Shown: positions 32,346 to 42,659 of the stretch, one piece after another
Numbering within the stretch: position 1 is the first letter of the stretch
Layout: each line of letters begins with the position of its first letter
Source of the DNA: Dipteris shenzhenensis
Lineage: Eukaryota; Polypodiophyta; Polypodiopsida; Gleicheniales
Reading direction: 5' to 3' (one strand)
DNA length: 64,000 nucleotides
Assembly: GCA_047967505.1 (NCBI GenBank)
Contig: CM106538.1
Notes under the pieces: model-generated
Database searches by the model: none
What the model saw: the letters and a program-made list of their open reading frames with translations, nothing else
What the model was told of the DNA's origin: nothing
Program-made: the position numbers and the translations under genes

Positions 32346-33774
32346 TTTCAAAAAAATCATACATGCTTTTCATGATTCACGCTATTACACTTTAAAATCA
32401 TACTATTACTTTAAAAGCAAACCAGAAAATCTAAAACTATTAAAAAACCAAAACTTTAAAAGGCAAAGCTAAACAAACCTTTTAAACCAAGCATAAAAAG
32501 TAAACCTATGAGAAGGAATTGAATTCATCTTCATGGGGGATCAAGTGCTAGGCTCACCTTGTTCTCTCCCTTCCTAGATCTCAAATGTGTAACTAGGGTG
32601 GTTTGAGAGCCTTAGGACAATGTCTTAGATGGGGTAGTTCTTGGAAAACACTCCTCCACCCTTGGTTAGCTAATTGCAAGCAAAAAAGTTCAAAACTATG
32701 TAAAAATAAGAGGTCTCGGGAGGCTCCCCATCCCAGTTTTGTCCTAACAGTGTGTACTTAACTATGTAGGCTTTAAACTTCCATTACCAATTCAACTCTC
32801 CATAGACTCCACATCCAATAGTTGGATGAGAGTTGGATTAAAAAGAGGTCTTTTTTTTTTTCCTTTATTTTTTTGCATTACATGCTTTTGGGGGGATTGC
32901 TCCTTCCCCCCAAAGCATTCTTTTTTGGGGGGATTTCTTCTTCCCCCCCAAAGCATGCTTTTTTTGGGGGGTGTTGTCTTCTTGCTCTTAATCTTGGCTT
33001 GCTTCTCAGGTTTCCTTCAATCGACGAGGCTTCTTGGGTAGGCGCAAAGGACAAGACAAATCTATTTCTTCTTCACAGCCCTCAATGAGGCTTCTGTCTC
33101 GTCAACAATAGTTTGGAGCTTCTCCTTTTTCGTTAATCTTCCCACTTGCTCCTCGCTTCTGCCATGATAGTCTCCTCCTACGATCGCTCTTTCTCGCAAG
33201 TTCTTTCTCGGGCGAGTGCTTCTTGTCTTGTCCTTTCCTATCGTCGACAGGGTCCGTTCTATCTCCAAACGAGATCTCACTAAATAATGGTCCAGTAAGT
33301 CGAGGATTTCATCGATGGTCTCCCTGTTGGGTGAGGCATATCACCTGCTCCAGAAGTTGGAGTAACAGCCAAAGCAATCACACCCAAAGGTGGGTTTATG
33401 AGTTGTAGCACTTGACTTGGAAGACGCAGTAGTCTTCCAGGGTTTCGAAAGGGATTTACCCGAAATCCCCTCTTGACGCTTCTCTCTCCTGGTACAGCTA
33501 CAGATCCACTCCTCTCCTGGATGAAATCCTCTCTTGACGCTATAGCTACTCTCTCTATAGCTCCTACGATTGCTTGAAATCCAAAGAGCACAAGCTCACA
33601 AACAACAATGGCTACTCAATCATCCAAGTAAGAAAACGAAAGAAATCAAAAGTGTACCTAATTCATGCATGTTCTCCATTTTTTCCATTTCAGAACACCA
33701 CGATTTGAAAGAAAGAGTCTTGTAAAAGTAGGAATCTCGAAGTGTGATTTGAAAGTAGGGTCTTTAGTATATGA
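32346..33774. other. Spacer between the two inverted arms
   Basis: No gene is recognised. Short frames on both strands (for example 32,822-33,088 plus and 33,280-33,591 minus) lack known motifs. Around 33,440-33,545 the phrase AATCC(C)CTCTTGACGCT occurs twice. Confidence 0.4.
32882..32976. repeat. Three G6/C6 hairpin units
   Basis: TTTTGGGGGGATT and CTTCCCCCCAAAGCA alternate with a period of about 38 bp. Each pair can fold as a short hairpin, and the G runs could also form a quadruplex. Confidence 0.8.
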
Positions 33775-33905
33775 TTTGACTTTCAGATCTTGAAATTTGA
33801 AATTTGAATTCTGTATCTAAGATTTTGAATTTTGAATTTTAAATTTTGAATCTAAGATTTTGAATTTTTCAGATTTGAAAAGATTTGAATTTTAAATTTT
33901 AAATG
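33775..33905. repeat. AATTTTGAAATTC low-complexity block, right
   Basis: TGAAATTTGAAATTTGAATT and AAGATTTTGAATTTTGAATT words form the inverted counterpart of the block at 32,195-32,345. Confidence 0.75.
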
Positions 33906-34930
33906 GGGAGATTTGGCCATACAAGGTTTGGCCATACGGCCAAATCTCCCTAGAGCTTGGTGATTTGAAAGAAGCTATAAAGATTTGGCATCACAACTAA
34001 ATCTTCCTAAACCTTGCTGCTTTGAAAAGATTTGGCCATACAACCAAATCTTCCTCGACACTCATGATTAGAAAGAAGATAGCAAGATTTGGCCGCATGG
34101 CCAAAGTGATTTAAAAGAAGTTAGAAAGATTTGGCATCACAACCAAATCTCCCCAAATCCTGCTGCTTTGAAAAGATTTGGCCGCATGGCCAAATCTCCC
34201 TAGACCCTTGTGATTAGAAAGAAGCTAGCAAGATTGGCCGCATAGCCAAATCTCCCTAAACCCTCGTGACTTATAAAAAGCTAGAAAGATTTCGCATCGT
34301 AGCCAAATCTCCCCAAACCTTAGTGCTTTGAAAAGATTTGGCTACACGGCCAAATCTCCCCAAACCCTGGTGCTTTGAAAAGATTTGGCCGCATGGCCAA
34401 ATCTCCTCAAACCTGGTGCTTTGAAAAGATTTGGCTGCATAGCCAAATCTCCCCAAACCTGGTGCTTTGAAAAGAATTGGCTGCACGACCAAATCTCCAT
34501 AGAGCCTTGTGATTAGAAAGAAGCTAGCAAGATTTGACCGCACACAAATCTCCCCAAACCTTGGTGCTTTGAAAATATTTGGCCCTCCATAGACCCTCGT
34601 GATTAGAAAGAAGCTAGCAAGATTTGGCCGCACGGCCAAATCTCCCTAAACCTAAGTGATTTAAAAGAAGCTAGAAAGATTTGACTGATTTGAAAGAAGC
34701 TAGCAAGATTTGGTTGCACAGCCAAATCTCTCCAGACCCTAGTGCTTTGAAATAAGCCCACAAGATCTGGCCACAAGGCCAAATCTCCCCAAACTTTGAT
34801 GCTTTGAAAGAAGCCCATATGATTTGGCCACACATCCAAACCTCCCCTTCCAGTGCTTTAAAAGAAGCCCATAAGATTTGGCCGCACGGCCAAATCTCCC
34901 TAGTGTGGCCAAATCTCCCTAGAATCTAGT
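33906..34930 (+). repeat. Palindromic-unit array, right arm
   Basis: I count about 19 units of GATTTGGCCGCAxGGCCAAATC or variants, spaced mostly 46-57 bp apart. They are linked by CTCCCTAxACCCTxGTG, then ATTxGAAAGAAGCTAGCAA or CTTTGAAAA. The best units are near-perfect 24-bp palindromes. One more unit lies alone at about 38,212-38,231. Frames on the minus strand through the array are repeats of the same peptide and are not genes. Confidence 0.92.
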
Positions 34931-35004
34931 GCTTTCTCAAATCTACTACTATGTTTAGTGTCAATTCTAGATTCTATTTCAGATATGTTTATCGATAATG
35001 TGTT

Positions 35005-35358
35005 TTGTCTAACATTAAAGATTATAAAGATGATAGTTTGTATATTGATTGGGTTTTTTACAGGAAAGACACAAATGTGAAGAAGGTTGAGAAAGTTGTA
35101 AGTGGATTTGGAGAAAAAAGCATACATTGGTACTTTGACATATATAGTATTGAGGGAGCACAATTGACACGAGTTTACTTATTTGTTTTGTTACCTAATA
35201 AAAGTGCATACACTTTTGTTGGACCGGTACATCGAATCACTAAAGATGTGGTTGGAAAAGAGGGAGATATTGGATTGTTGATCATTATAAATCAAAATAA
35301 GAAGTTTCTCTTGGATCCCAGCAATTATGAAGCATCTCGTATGAAGTCTGATGTATGA
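35005..35358 (+). CDS. Unrecognised 117-residue open frame
   Basis: The frame starts MSNIKDYKDDSLYIDWVFYR and encodes a compact alpha/beta-looking segment with alternating hydrophobics (IHWYFDIYSIEGAQLTRVYL, FVGPVHRITKDV). It has no internal stop, begins 75 bp after the palindromic array and is on the same strand as the ParB-like gene that follows. A 14-bp direct duplication (ATGAAGTCTGATGT, 35,340-35,367) produces the stop, so the frame probably once read on into the next gene. I do not recognise a family. It may be the first exon of the ParB-like gene. Confidence 0.4.
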   Translation: MSNIKDYKDDSLYIDWVFYRKDTNVKKVEKVVSGFGEKSIHWYFDIYSIEGAQLTRVYLFVLLPNKSAYTFVGPVHRITKDVVGKEGDIGLLIIINQNKKFLLDPSNYEASRMKSDV

Positions 35359-35394
35359 AGTCTGATGTAGATGACAACATGCACTCAAGAGGCT

Positions 35395-37863
35395 GGATAA
35401 GTGTTGAATCGATTGTATTGACACACTGACAACAATCATTGAATCATATCACAAAGTTTCAGCAACATTAAAGAAGCGTAAGAGTGGGGAAGGAACAAAG
35501 AAAGGAAAGTCGACTATGGTTCAAGCACCAGGTGGTAGCAGACAAGGGGCAAAGAAAGGAAAGCTAACTATAGTTGATGTACCACAAGAAGGAACACCTC
35601 CAGAGGGTATGCTAGCAGTTGTGGAAAGAAGCAGTGGTAGTGAATTGGAGCCAAGTGGAAAGGTCATAGGAAAAAAAGGGCAAAAGAAACCATCAGGCTT
35701 GGTGGAATATGAAAAATACTACCCATTCGGGTTGCATGCAACATTTCCAATTCCAGTTGCAAGATGTCAAAAAGCTCCTCCAAGCTATGTATATAGAGGG
35801 TTGAACAAAGAGCATGTGGAGAAGCTTGCTACGGATTTCGGTTATAACTCTAGGCCTCCTGCTGCTGTAGCGGATTTAATGCCTTTCAATCCTAAATGAA
35901 AAGCAGCCCCTGGAAAGGGTAGATAAGAAAGATATAACCAAGTGCCACTACTGGATACTATCTGGACAACATTCAATATATGCTGCTAAAATATTCACAT
36001 CTAATGATGATAACAGCACGGCCCAAAGAAAGAACTACTACCGCACCCGCCAGGCGAGGATTGTAGTGAATTGTCCCACACGCTATTGTGTGGAGATATC
36101 AAAGATGGCAAACCTAGAGTCTCAAAATATCTTAATACAATCTCCATACATTGATATACTTAAGTAGGTGAGGGGACAATGGATTCTCTTTAATAGACCC
36201 AAGAAATCACAACAAGGGCTTGCAAAAGGACATCCAGATCGTGAGAATTGGGATGTAAATACAGATTTTAATTATGAATCATTTTTTACAAGTCTTTTTT
36301 TTTAATTATTGCATTCTAATGGATTCATATATTTTGCAGGCATTAATTGACACTGGCAAGGTAACATTAGGCAATAGCTTTACCACGAAGGATGTACATA
36401 TGATAATCACAAGCAATGCCATTTATGATGGTTGGATCTCCATCCTTGAGGATTACATTGCATGCAAATATTCACAAGATGGAAAATGCCGTAGGCAACC
36501 CACAGTCTTAATGTTTAGATGCTTGCATGGATTGAGTGATGATCAAATTGGTCAAATTCAAAATGACATTAAGGAAGGTAGAGTAGTCATAGCTAAAACA
36601 AAGATTGATGCCATGATTCTTGATATTGAAGGACGAGCTATGCAGATCAAGAGAGATGCTGCACTACAAGAAGAACTTTATATGTTTATATCGGCAGAAC
36701 GGCCTTCTTTAATGTTAAAAAATTGGGATGAGTGCAGATTACATTTTAAAATTACTCCAGAATTGTATCATCGGATTCGTGGTTGCTATGACTCATGGTT
36801 AAAAGTGAAGCTTCAACAGGGCAAGGAAACTCCACCATTGCCTGATGCTGCAAAGGGGTATCTGAGGTGGATTATGGGACAAAGTGAAGGTGCAAGTCAT
36901 GGACCGAATTCCACCCGGCCTTGGAGGTTCTACACATTCGGTTCAAACATGGAGGGAATGGAATTTATACATAATGTGTACCAAGAGCCAATGGCAATAG
37001 GGGTTGCCTTTTTGGATGTAATGTATGGACCAAGCAGAAGTAGAAATTAGAATGAGGATCGCTTTAAGTGTTTGTTGAAAAGCTTGATGACAATCGCTTC
37101 TCCCCTAGTGCAATTCCTTCTTGTGGTGTTCTTGACCATGGATCATGTATCATGTTTGAAGAATGCATTAAATAAGACATGCCAACAATATAAAATACAT
37201 TTCGGTTGCCTTAATTTTGAAACTACATATATATTTGTCACTGGATCTATGGATGGCTTAATTGCCTGTGTACTGGTAAGCAAGGAAAAGCATTTCAACG
37301 ATATTGAGTGCTATACCAATGCACAATGTAAGCCATCAATATATATTACAGATGAAAAATATGAAAAATCAAGTGGTGCAGAAGAATCAGGTGATGAGGA
37401 TGATTATGACGAGGATGATGATGATGAATTTGACATTGAATTGTCCTTGAAAAGAAAATGTTCAAGTATCATGAAAGACATGATCATGGGTTTCTGTCGA
37501 GAAGATGAGTATGTATTGGACTTGTTCTCTGAGGGGCTTGCTGCAATAGAGTCTCTTTCTTGTAAGAGGCGTGTTGTTTCAGTTGTTGAGACTTATGAGG
37601 AGTTGGCAAAGGTTGAAAGTATATGTTGCACATATGCCTATAGTAATCATGAAATTCGACAATGGGCTGGCTTGCAAGAACCAATATTGGCAATAGAGGG
37701 GGTACCAAAAGAAGATGATACAACTGAAGGTGGAGGGGATAAAGAAATTGATACCATACCAGGACAAAAAGAGCTTCAACCCTTAAATGAAGAGCAGCGT
37801 GAGCATTTACAAAAACACGCTTCAAAGTTTTGGGAAACAGAAGAGGAAGCAACAGGTCCTTGA
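35395..37863 (+). pseudogene. ParB-like domain protein with methyltransferase-like C-terminus, broken
   Basis: A Lys-rich linker is followed at 35,700-35,895 by a ParB-like N-terminal stretch (FPIPVARCQKAPPSYVYRGL, then EHVEKLATDFG..RPPAAVADL). After a frameshift at about 35,900 comes HYWILSGQHSIYAAKIF (35,950-36,000). This matches the ParB box normally written GxRRxxAA, and is followed by an ARIVVNC..EISKMANLES segment. After an intron-like gap (36,292-36,338, ending TTTTGCAG) an unrecognised domain runs to 37,047. A second frameshift leads into a C-terminal part with a long acidic loop (about 37,370-37,440) and DEYVLDLFSEGLAAIESL (about 37,505-37,560). That motif resembles the VLDPFxGSGT S-adenosylmethionine motif of N4/N6 DNA methyltransferases. 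No DPPY-type catalytic motif is seen. The ParB call is fairly firm; the methyltransferase call is tentative. Confidence 0.5.
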
Positions 37864-38569
37864 AATTGTCCTTTTATATGGTGTTCGTGTTTTCCATATG
37901 TTATCTTGCTATATTCTCCATATGATGTATTAATTTTGTTCCAAAGATCTTTTAATATTACTTGGAAATTTCTTCTATCTCATTGCCATAATTCAAACAT
38001 TCATATGTATTCTTGAATATATTTAATTTTATATATTTCATGAAAAGATGTGTTTGCATGTTGTAATACCTTCGGAGTGTGATACACATCCAAATTTATT
38101 TATGAGTTCATAAATGTTAAAAAGTGTGTTGAGTCTTGATCATGATAAATGAATTAGTGTAAATTGTTGTCTCTATCCTTATTCACTTCATATGAATGCT
38201 CAAATATGTTTTGGCCGCTTGGCCAAATCTTTTCTTAGTGGGAACACTCGGGCAATGCTAGATAATGTTGGACTCCACTCTATCTATTATGCAAAGGTTT
38301 TTGGCATTGTAAGGATATGTAGTTTTGGGGATTAAAATAACTTGAAAGGGTATAGATTCAACAACTTTAGGGGGTATACTAAGCATATGAACATGAATGC
38401 TTTTTTTTTTTTAGTATTCCAATCTTGTTTTGAAAAAGAAAAACATGAATGCTTTCACACAAACAAATTGCATTGAGAACACACAACCTAAAGTTTGACA
38501 ATTTGGTTTTCCATCTCAATCTTCAATTTGTTTCTACTTATGAATTTTATTTCCTTGTTTATCAACAGA
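37864..38569. other. AT-rich spacer with one palindromic unit
   Basis: No coding signal. It contains TTTTGGCCGCTTGGCCAAATC at about 38,211-38,231, a single unit of the palindrome that makes up the arrays at 31.8-34.9 kb. It ends in a pyrimidine-rich stretch and CAACAG at about 38,563-38,568, a plausible splice acceptor for the next gene. Confidence 0.55.
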
Positions 38570-39831
38570 TATTGGCCATCTCAATTTCACATCGCTAGAA
38601 GCATTGCCTGTACATGTGACATCTGATCCAATGATTTGTTATGTGCCTAATTTGAACATTAACATGCAAGTTCCAAGCTCAACATGGTTGATTGAAAATG
38701 TTGAGGATGCAATGTCTAGAGTTAATGTTCCATTGACAAATGTGGATGCAAGCTTAGAAGGTAAAGGAGAAGATGCAATGTCATTGTATGAAGCCAAGGT
38801 GCAGGAAGAAATCTTAGAAGGTAAAGGAGAAGACATAATGTCACCCTCAGAAATAATGTCAAAAGAGGTGATAACAAAAATAAGACTAGCAGTGATAATA
38901 GATTTGAAAGGTTTATTGCTCGAGCGTTGTTTTTTGAAGTCAAATAAACATATGAGCTTGCACAATGGGAAGCATTGGCTTGTTCTCCATCCTGGGTGTT
39001 TAAAGTTTCTACAATGGTTGCTCGATCACTACCATGTTGGCATTTGGTCCACTGGAGGAGAAAAGGGCATGGTGGACACTTTGGAGCACCATGTTAACAG
39101 AAAGTTTTATTTCTTCATGGTTTGGGGTGCGATGGCATGCCACAAGCATACAAAGAGTAGAATCATTTGACCAGATAGGATGAATGTGGAAGCAGAGTTT
39201 AAACCATTAATGAGAGTGTGGTGTTGTTTTAAAGAGGAATGCAAGCTAGCAAGAACAGTGTTCTTACACGGGTTGTGTTAATCCAGCAAAAAATTACATT
39301 TTCCCTACAAAATTTGATATAGATTGTGGTGATTCTAGTTTGCTTCATGAGTTATTACCGTACCTACAGATGCTAGATGATGCAGTAGATGTGCGCAGTG
39401 CCATCTCTTCTAACAGATTTGGTCAAGCTCCGATTGTCAAAGGGCATGATATGTTCTATTATTTTCAACCAGTGATCCTTGAATTCAAAGAAAAAAACAA
39501 AGAATTTCTCGAAAGGATGAATGTCAAATCTCATATGTCTACTCGTAGTTCAAAAAAAGACATAGAGAAAGGTATTACTTCACCTATAACCAAAACTAGA
39601 GTGAGAGGGACTTGTCCTACTACAAGAAGTATGGTGCATGCTCAACATGTTACATTGAATGAAGGGGAAGAATGCATGCTAGGAAAAATTATCAAAATGG
39701 GGCCATTGAAAGATAGTGAGGCAAAATGCTTTGCTATGGTTCTTGGATGCAAGGAAAGGGGAATCACTGCCGATGCTGCAAGGGCATTCTTAGCCAACTT
39801 GATTCGATTTTATTGCATAGACAACCCTTAG
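38570..39831 (+). pseudogene. FCP1/NLI-interacting-factor-like phosphatase, broken
   Basis: After a variable N-terminus that carries two LEGKGEDxMS repeats (about 38,753-38,845) the frame reads LAVIIDLKGLLLERC (38,887), then VLHPGCLKFLQWLLDHYHVG, then IWSTGGEK. This is the start of the HAD-fold FCP1 homology domain, where the nucleophile motif is DxDGxLL. The second acidic residue is Lys here. MVWGAMAC, EFKPLMRVW and, after a frameshift, NPAKNYIFPTKF then LPYLQMLDDAVDVRSAI, SSNRFGQAPIVKGHD follow in family order. The DDSP motif is missing at the frameshift near 39,270. Altered catalytic motifs plus a frameshift argue for a pseudogene of an RNA polymerase II CTD phosphatase-like protein. The C-terminal 100 residues are not recognised. 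Confidence 0.7.
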
Positions 39832-40076
39832 GGAATGTGAGTGATCTTGTTAATTAGAGTTGCAAACACAAATGCTCAGCTAAAACATTTGTACCTAAAT
39901 TCTGATTTATATTTGGACACTATTTGGTTAGATTCGATTTGCAAAACATTGTTTCAATTTGTTTTGTGAAAGAATTAATAGACATTGAGTTAGTACCTTG
40001 TCCAAAAAATGCTATGTGCTTTGTGATGTGAGTTTGTATTCCTCCACTAAAAGAATGTTTCTTTGATTTTAAACAT

Positions 40077-40634
40077 ATGATAGGTGTTGCAGATTGTCCT
40101 GAAAAGTTGAAGAGCTATCTTATTACAAATTTTGATCCTGCATCCAATGGCTTATGGAAACATAAATTGCCCATACCCATTGAGCACATGTTCGAAATGA
40201 ATGGCATCCATTATGAAGTAAAGAAATCAACAATACCTGGGGCAGGATATGGTCTTTTTGTACATACGAGCATCAAGAAGAAACAAGATTTGATGGTATA
40301 TAATGGTCCAAAGTATGATTATGATACTTGGATATCTCTCCTCAAGTTTTTCCCAAGGATAAAGACTTATGGAATGTTTGAAGATCCATTCATAGAGCCA
40401 TTGACAGATGTGAAATGTATTGTGGGAGATGTATTGTATGGAAACATTGCTCAATATATAAATAGCTCAATGTATTATAAAGAAAGAACAAATGTTATAT
40501 TTGTATACATCCCTAAACTACCACCTTGGGCTCAAAAGTCACAAGGAAATTTGAGTGCCCATGGCTACATTACTGTGCAAACCATAAAGGATATCTCCTT
40601 CGGAGATGAGCTACTTTGTGAGTATGAATACTAG
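40077..40634 (+). CDS. SET-domain protein, compact
   Basis: An uninterrupted 185-residue frame contains YEVKKSTIPGAGYGLFVHTS (residues about 50-69), the G-x-G-x-G-L-F opening of a SET domain. Then come LMVYNGPKYDYDTW, GNIAQYINSSMYY and GYITVQTIKDISFGDELLCE with a final YEY. The last is the [GEEL..DY]-type closing motif. In the pseudoknot motif NHS the His is Ser (INSS), which is unusual and may affect S-adenosylmethionine binding. No pre-SET or post-SET cysteines are visible. A possible splice acceptor (GTTGCAG, about 40,090) suggests that upstream exons, perhaps those of the phosphatase-like gene, once joined it. SET proteins methylate lysines on histones or other proteins; activity here is uncertain. 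Confidence 0.72.
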   Translation: MIGVADCPEKLKSYLITNFDPASNGLWKHKLPIPIEHMFEMNGIHYEVKKSTIPGAGYGLFVHTSIKKKQDLMVYNGPKYDYDTWISLLKFFPRIKTYGMFEDPFIEPLTDVKCIVGDVLYGNIAQYINSSMYYKERTNVIFVYIPKLPPWAQKSQGNLSAHGYITVQTIKDISFGDELLCEYEY

Positions 40635-40639
40635 TATGG

Positions 40640-41937
40640 AATTGTTAATGATTATGTTAAATGATGTGGTGCGAAATTGGCTATATGTCAATGGTTTTGA
40701 TTACATTTAGTACAAGAAAGCAATTTTAAAAAAGGTTTTTATCAAGACCATGTCTCTGAGTTTCATGAGCTCTATTGTGATGGAGAGTTTCATGAGCTCT
40801 ATTGTGATGGAACGGTGTTTTTAAACACCACATTTATATGATGGATGTCAAAGCTCTACCATAATCCTATTGCTGCATATGTCAATACTGCAATTTATCA
40901 ATATAGAAACATATGCATTTGACATTAATTTGATACATCTAATATACCAAATAAAAATTGACAATTGTTGTAAGTTTAATTTTGTTTTTGAAGACCACAT
41001 TTATATGATGGATGTCAAAGATCTATAACAATCCTATTGCATATATCAATACTGCAATTTAATTTACTCCAATGAATCTTCCTAACACAACATCTATAAA
41101 TTGGCTTTTGTTTGTGGTTTCGATGCATATGAAACAACAAACATCTTTCTTTCACTAGCAAATCAACAAATGTTTTGGCCATGGAGCCATGTTCACATCT
41201 ATTAAGGCCTTTTGCCATAGCGACATACGGAAGATTTTTGCTTGGGTTTCTAGGAATTGGGAAAGTATTGTGCATTGAAACTTGGGTCCTCAATGGAGCT
41301 AATGTTTCAATAAAAAACATCAAATTTTACTTTTGAAGTGACTATATTTTATTTTGTGGGAATTGGGGATTTCCCAAATTCTCTAATATAGTGTTATAGA
41401 TGACATGCATGTTGTAGGTCACTGAGAAACAACCAAACCTCTATGTCAAGGTCTTCTGCATTTTGAGTTACGCAACGCACCACTTTGCATTGGAACACCC
41501 TGGGTTACCAGTTGCCATGGATGATTCGTGAAAGAGAACCAAACTTGCAAATGGGTGAAATGCAAGTGAGAGAACTAGGAGGAAAAGTTGGAATGCAGGC
41601 AACAAAGCCCTTTTAGGCAAGAAAGATGCCTTGGGTTATCTATTGCCATGGATGGAAGGGGGACGAAAGCAAGCAAGAGAACTGGGAGGGAAAGCAAGAG
41701 AATCCTAGACTTGAGAAAGCACATTTGAATCGTTGATTCATACAAGCTAGAAAACTAGTTTAGGAGGGAATTTGAAATTCACATTTGAGTTCGTGATCTT
41801 TTTTTAAAATGACTCATTGTTAGGTTTATACAATCATATATCCATAAAGTTTTTTTTTCTCTCTTATTTTGTGAAATTATTTGGTATTTTCTTAATTTTC
41901 TAAACATTACATTACCTGTCTTGTGATTGGTGGAGGG
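40640..41937. other. Non-coding stretch with short duplications
   Basis: A 27-bp unit GAGTTTCATGAGCTCTATTG.. is duplicated in tandem at about 40,757-40,811. ACCACATTTATATGATGGAT followed by GTCAAAG recurs at 40,828 and 40,991. GGGTTACCAGTTGCCATGGA and GGGTTATCTATTGCCATGGA occur at 41,501 and 41,633. No gene is recognised. Confidence 0.5.
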
Positions 41938-42510
41938 TGTTAGATATGCTCAATGCCCCACCCTCCTGGTAACCACCAGTGGTCCAAGGAGCTCAAGTTG
42001 TAAGGCCGCCATATGAGAAGAAGCCATGTGTGAGCCCAGGACACTAGATGGATCCTGACTTGCATGTCAGATGGGCTAGGCAGGGTAGGTAAGGTGGTAG
42101 CACAACGAGGCACATTGTCTTGATTGTGTGGGAGACCCTTGCTCTTGTTGGGGTCTGAGGGCCAACTGGCCCCCAATAAGGGGGTCCTAGGGGGGCCAGC
42201 GGCCCCCCTGGTGGGGGTTCTGGGGCGAAAGCCCTCGAGGCGAAGGTATAGGGAATATTCCTTGAATATTCCATGCATAACTAGTTGGTTCCACCGACTA
42301 GGTTGATTGGTCGGCTCCACCGACTACATTGATCTGACTACCACCCTCATAGCTGTAAAGAGGCAACCGTCCCAGTCCATTGCATCATATCAGATCTTCT
42401 AGTAGAGATCTTCTAGCTAGTAGCTCTTCACCTAGTATTTTTCTAGATTACCATCTAAGCTCCACTGTGGGAGTGCACGGGTGGACGGAGCCATCATCTG
42501 TACTACATCA
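41938..42510 (+). mobile_element. Possible LTR (solo or 3')
   Basis: A purine run GGTGGAGGG directly precedes TGTTAGATATGCTC, the usual polypurine tract to LTR junction. The sequence becomes GC-richer than its surroundings and ends near CTACATCA before AT-rich DNA. No partner LTR is present in the window, so borders and family are uncertain. Confidence 0.35.
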
Positions 42511-42659
42511 GTATTGAAGGAAAATTTTGTTCGTCTCTAGTTTGCTATGAACTCTCTCTATTCTTTTTTCAGTTTCTATTCCGCTGCGCCGTGTAATTTA
42601 ACAGAGAGTGATTTTTCATTTTGGCCAAAAGGCCCCAAAATGAGTTCCCTTTTTTCCTA

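Noticed and set aside
34271-34839. Minus-strand repeat protein with Phe-Gly-Asp-Leu motifs
   Set aside because: It is a translation of the palindromic tandem array; the period of the peptide equals the DNA unit.
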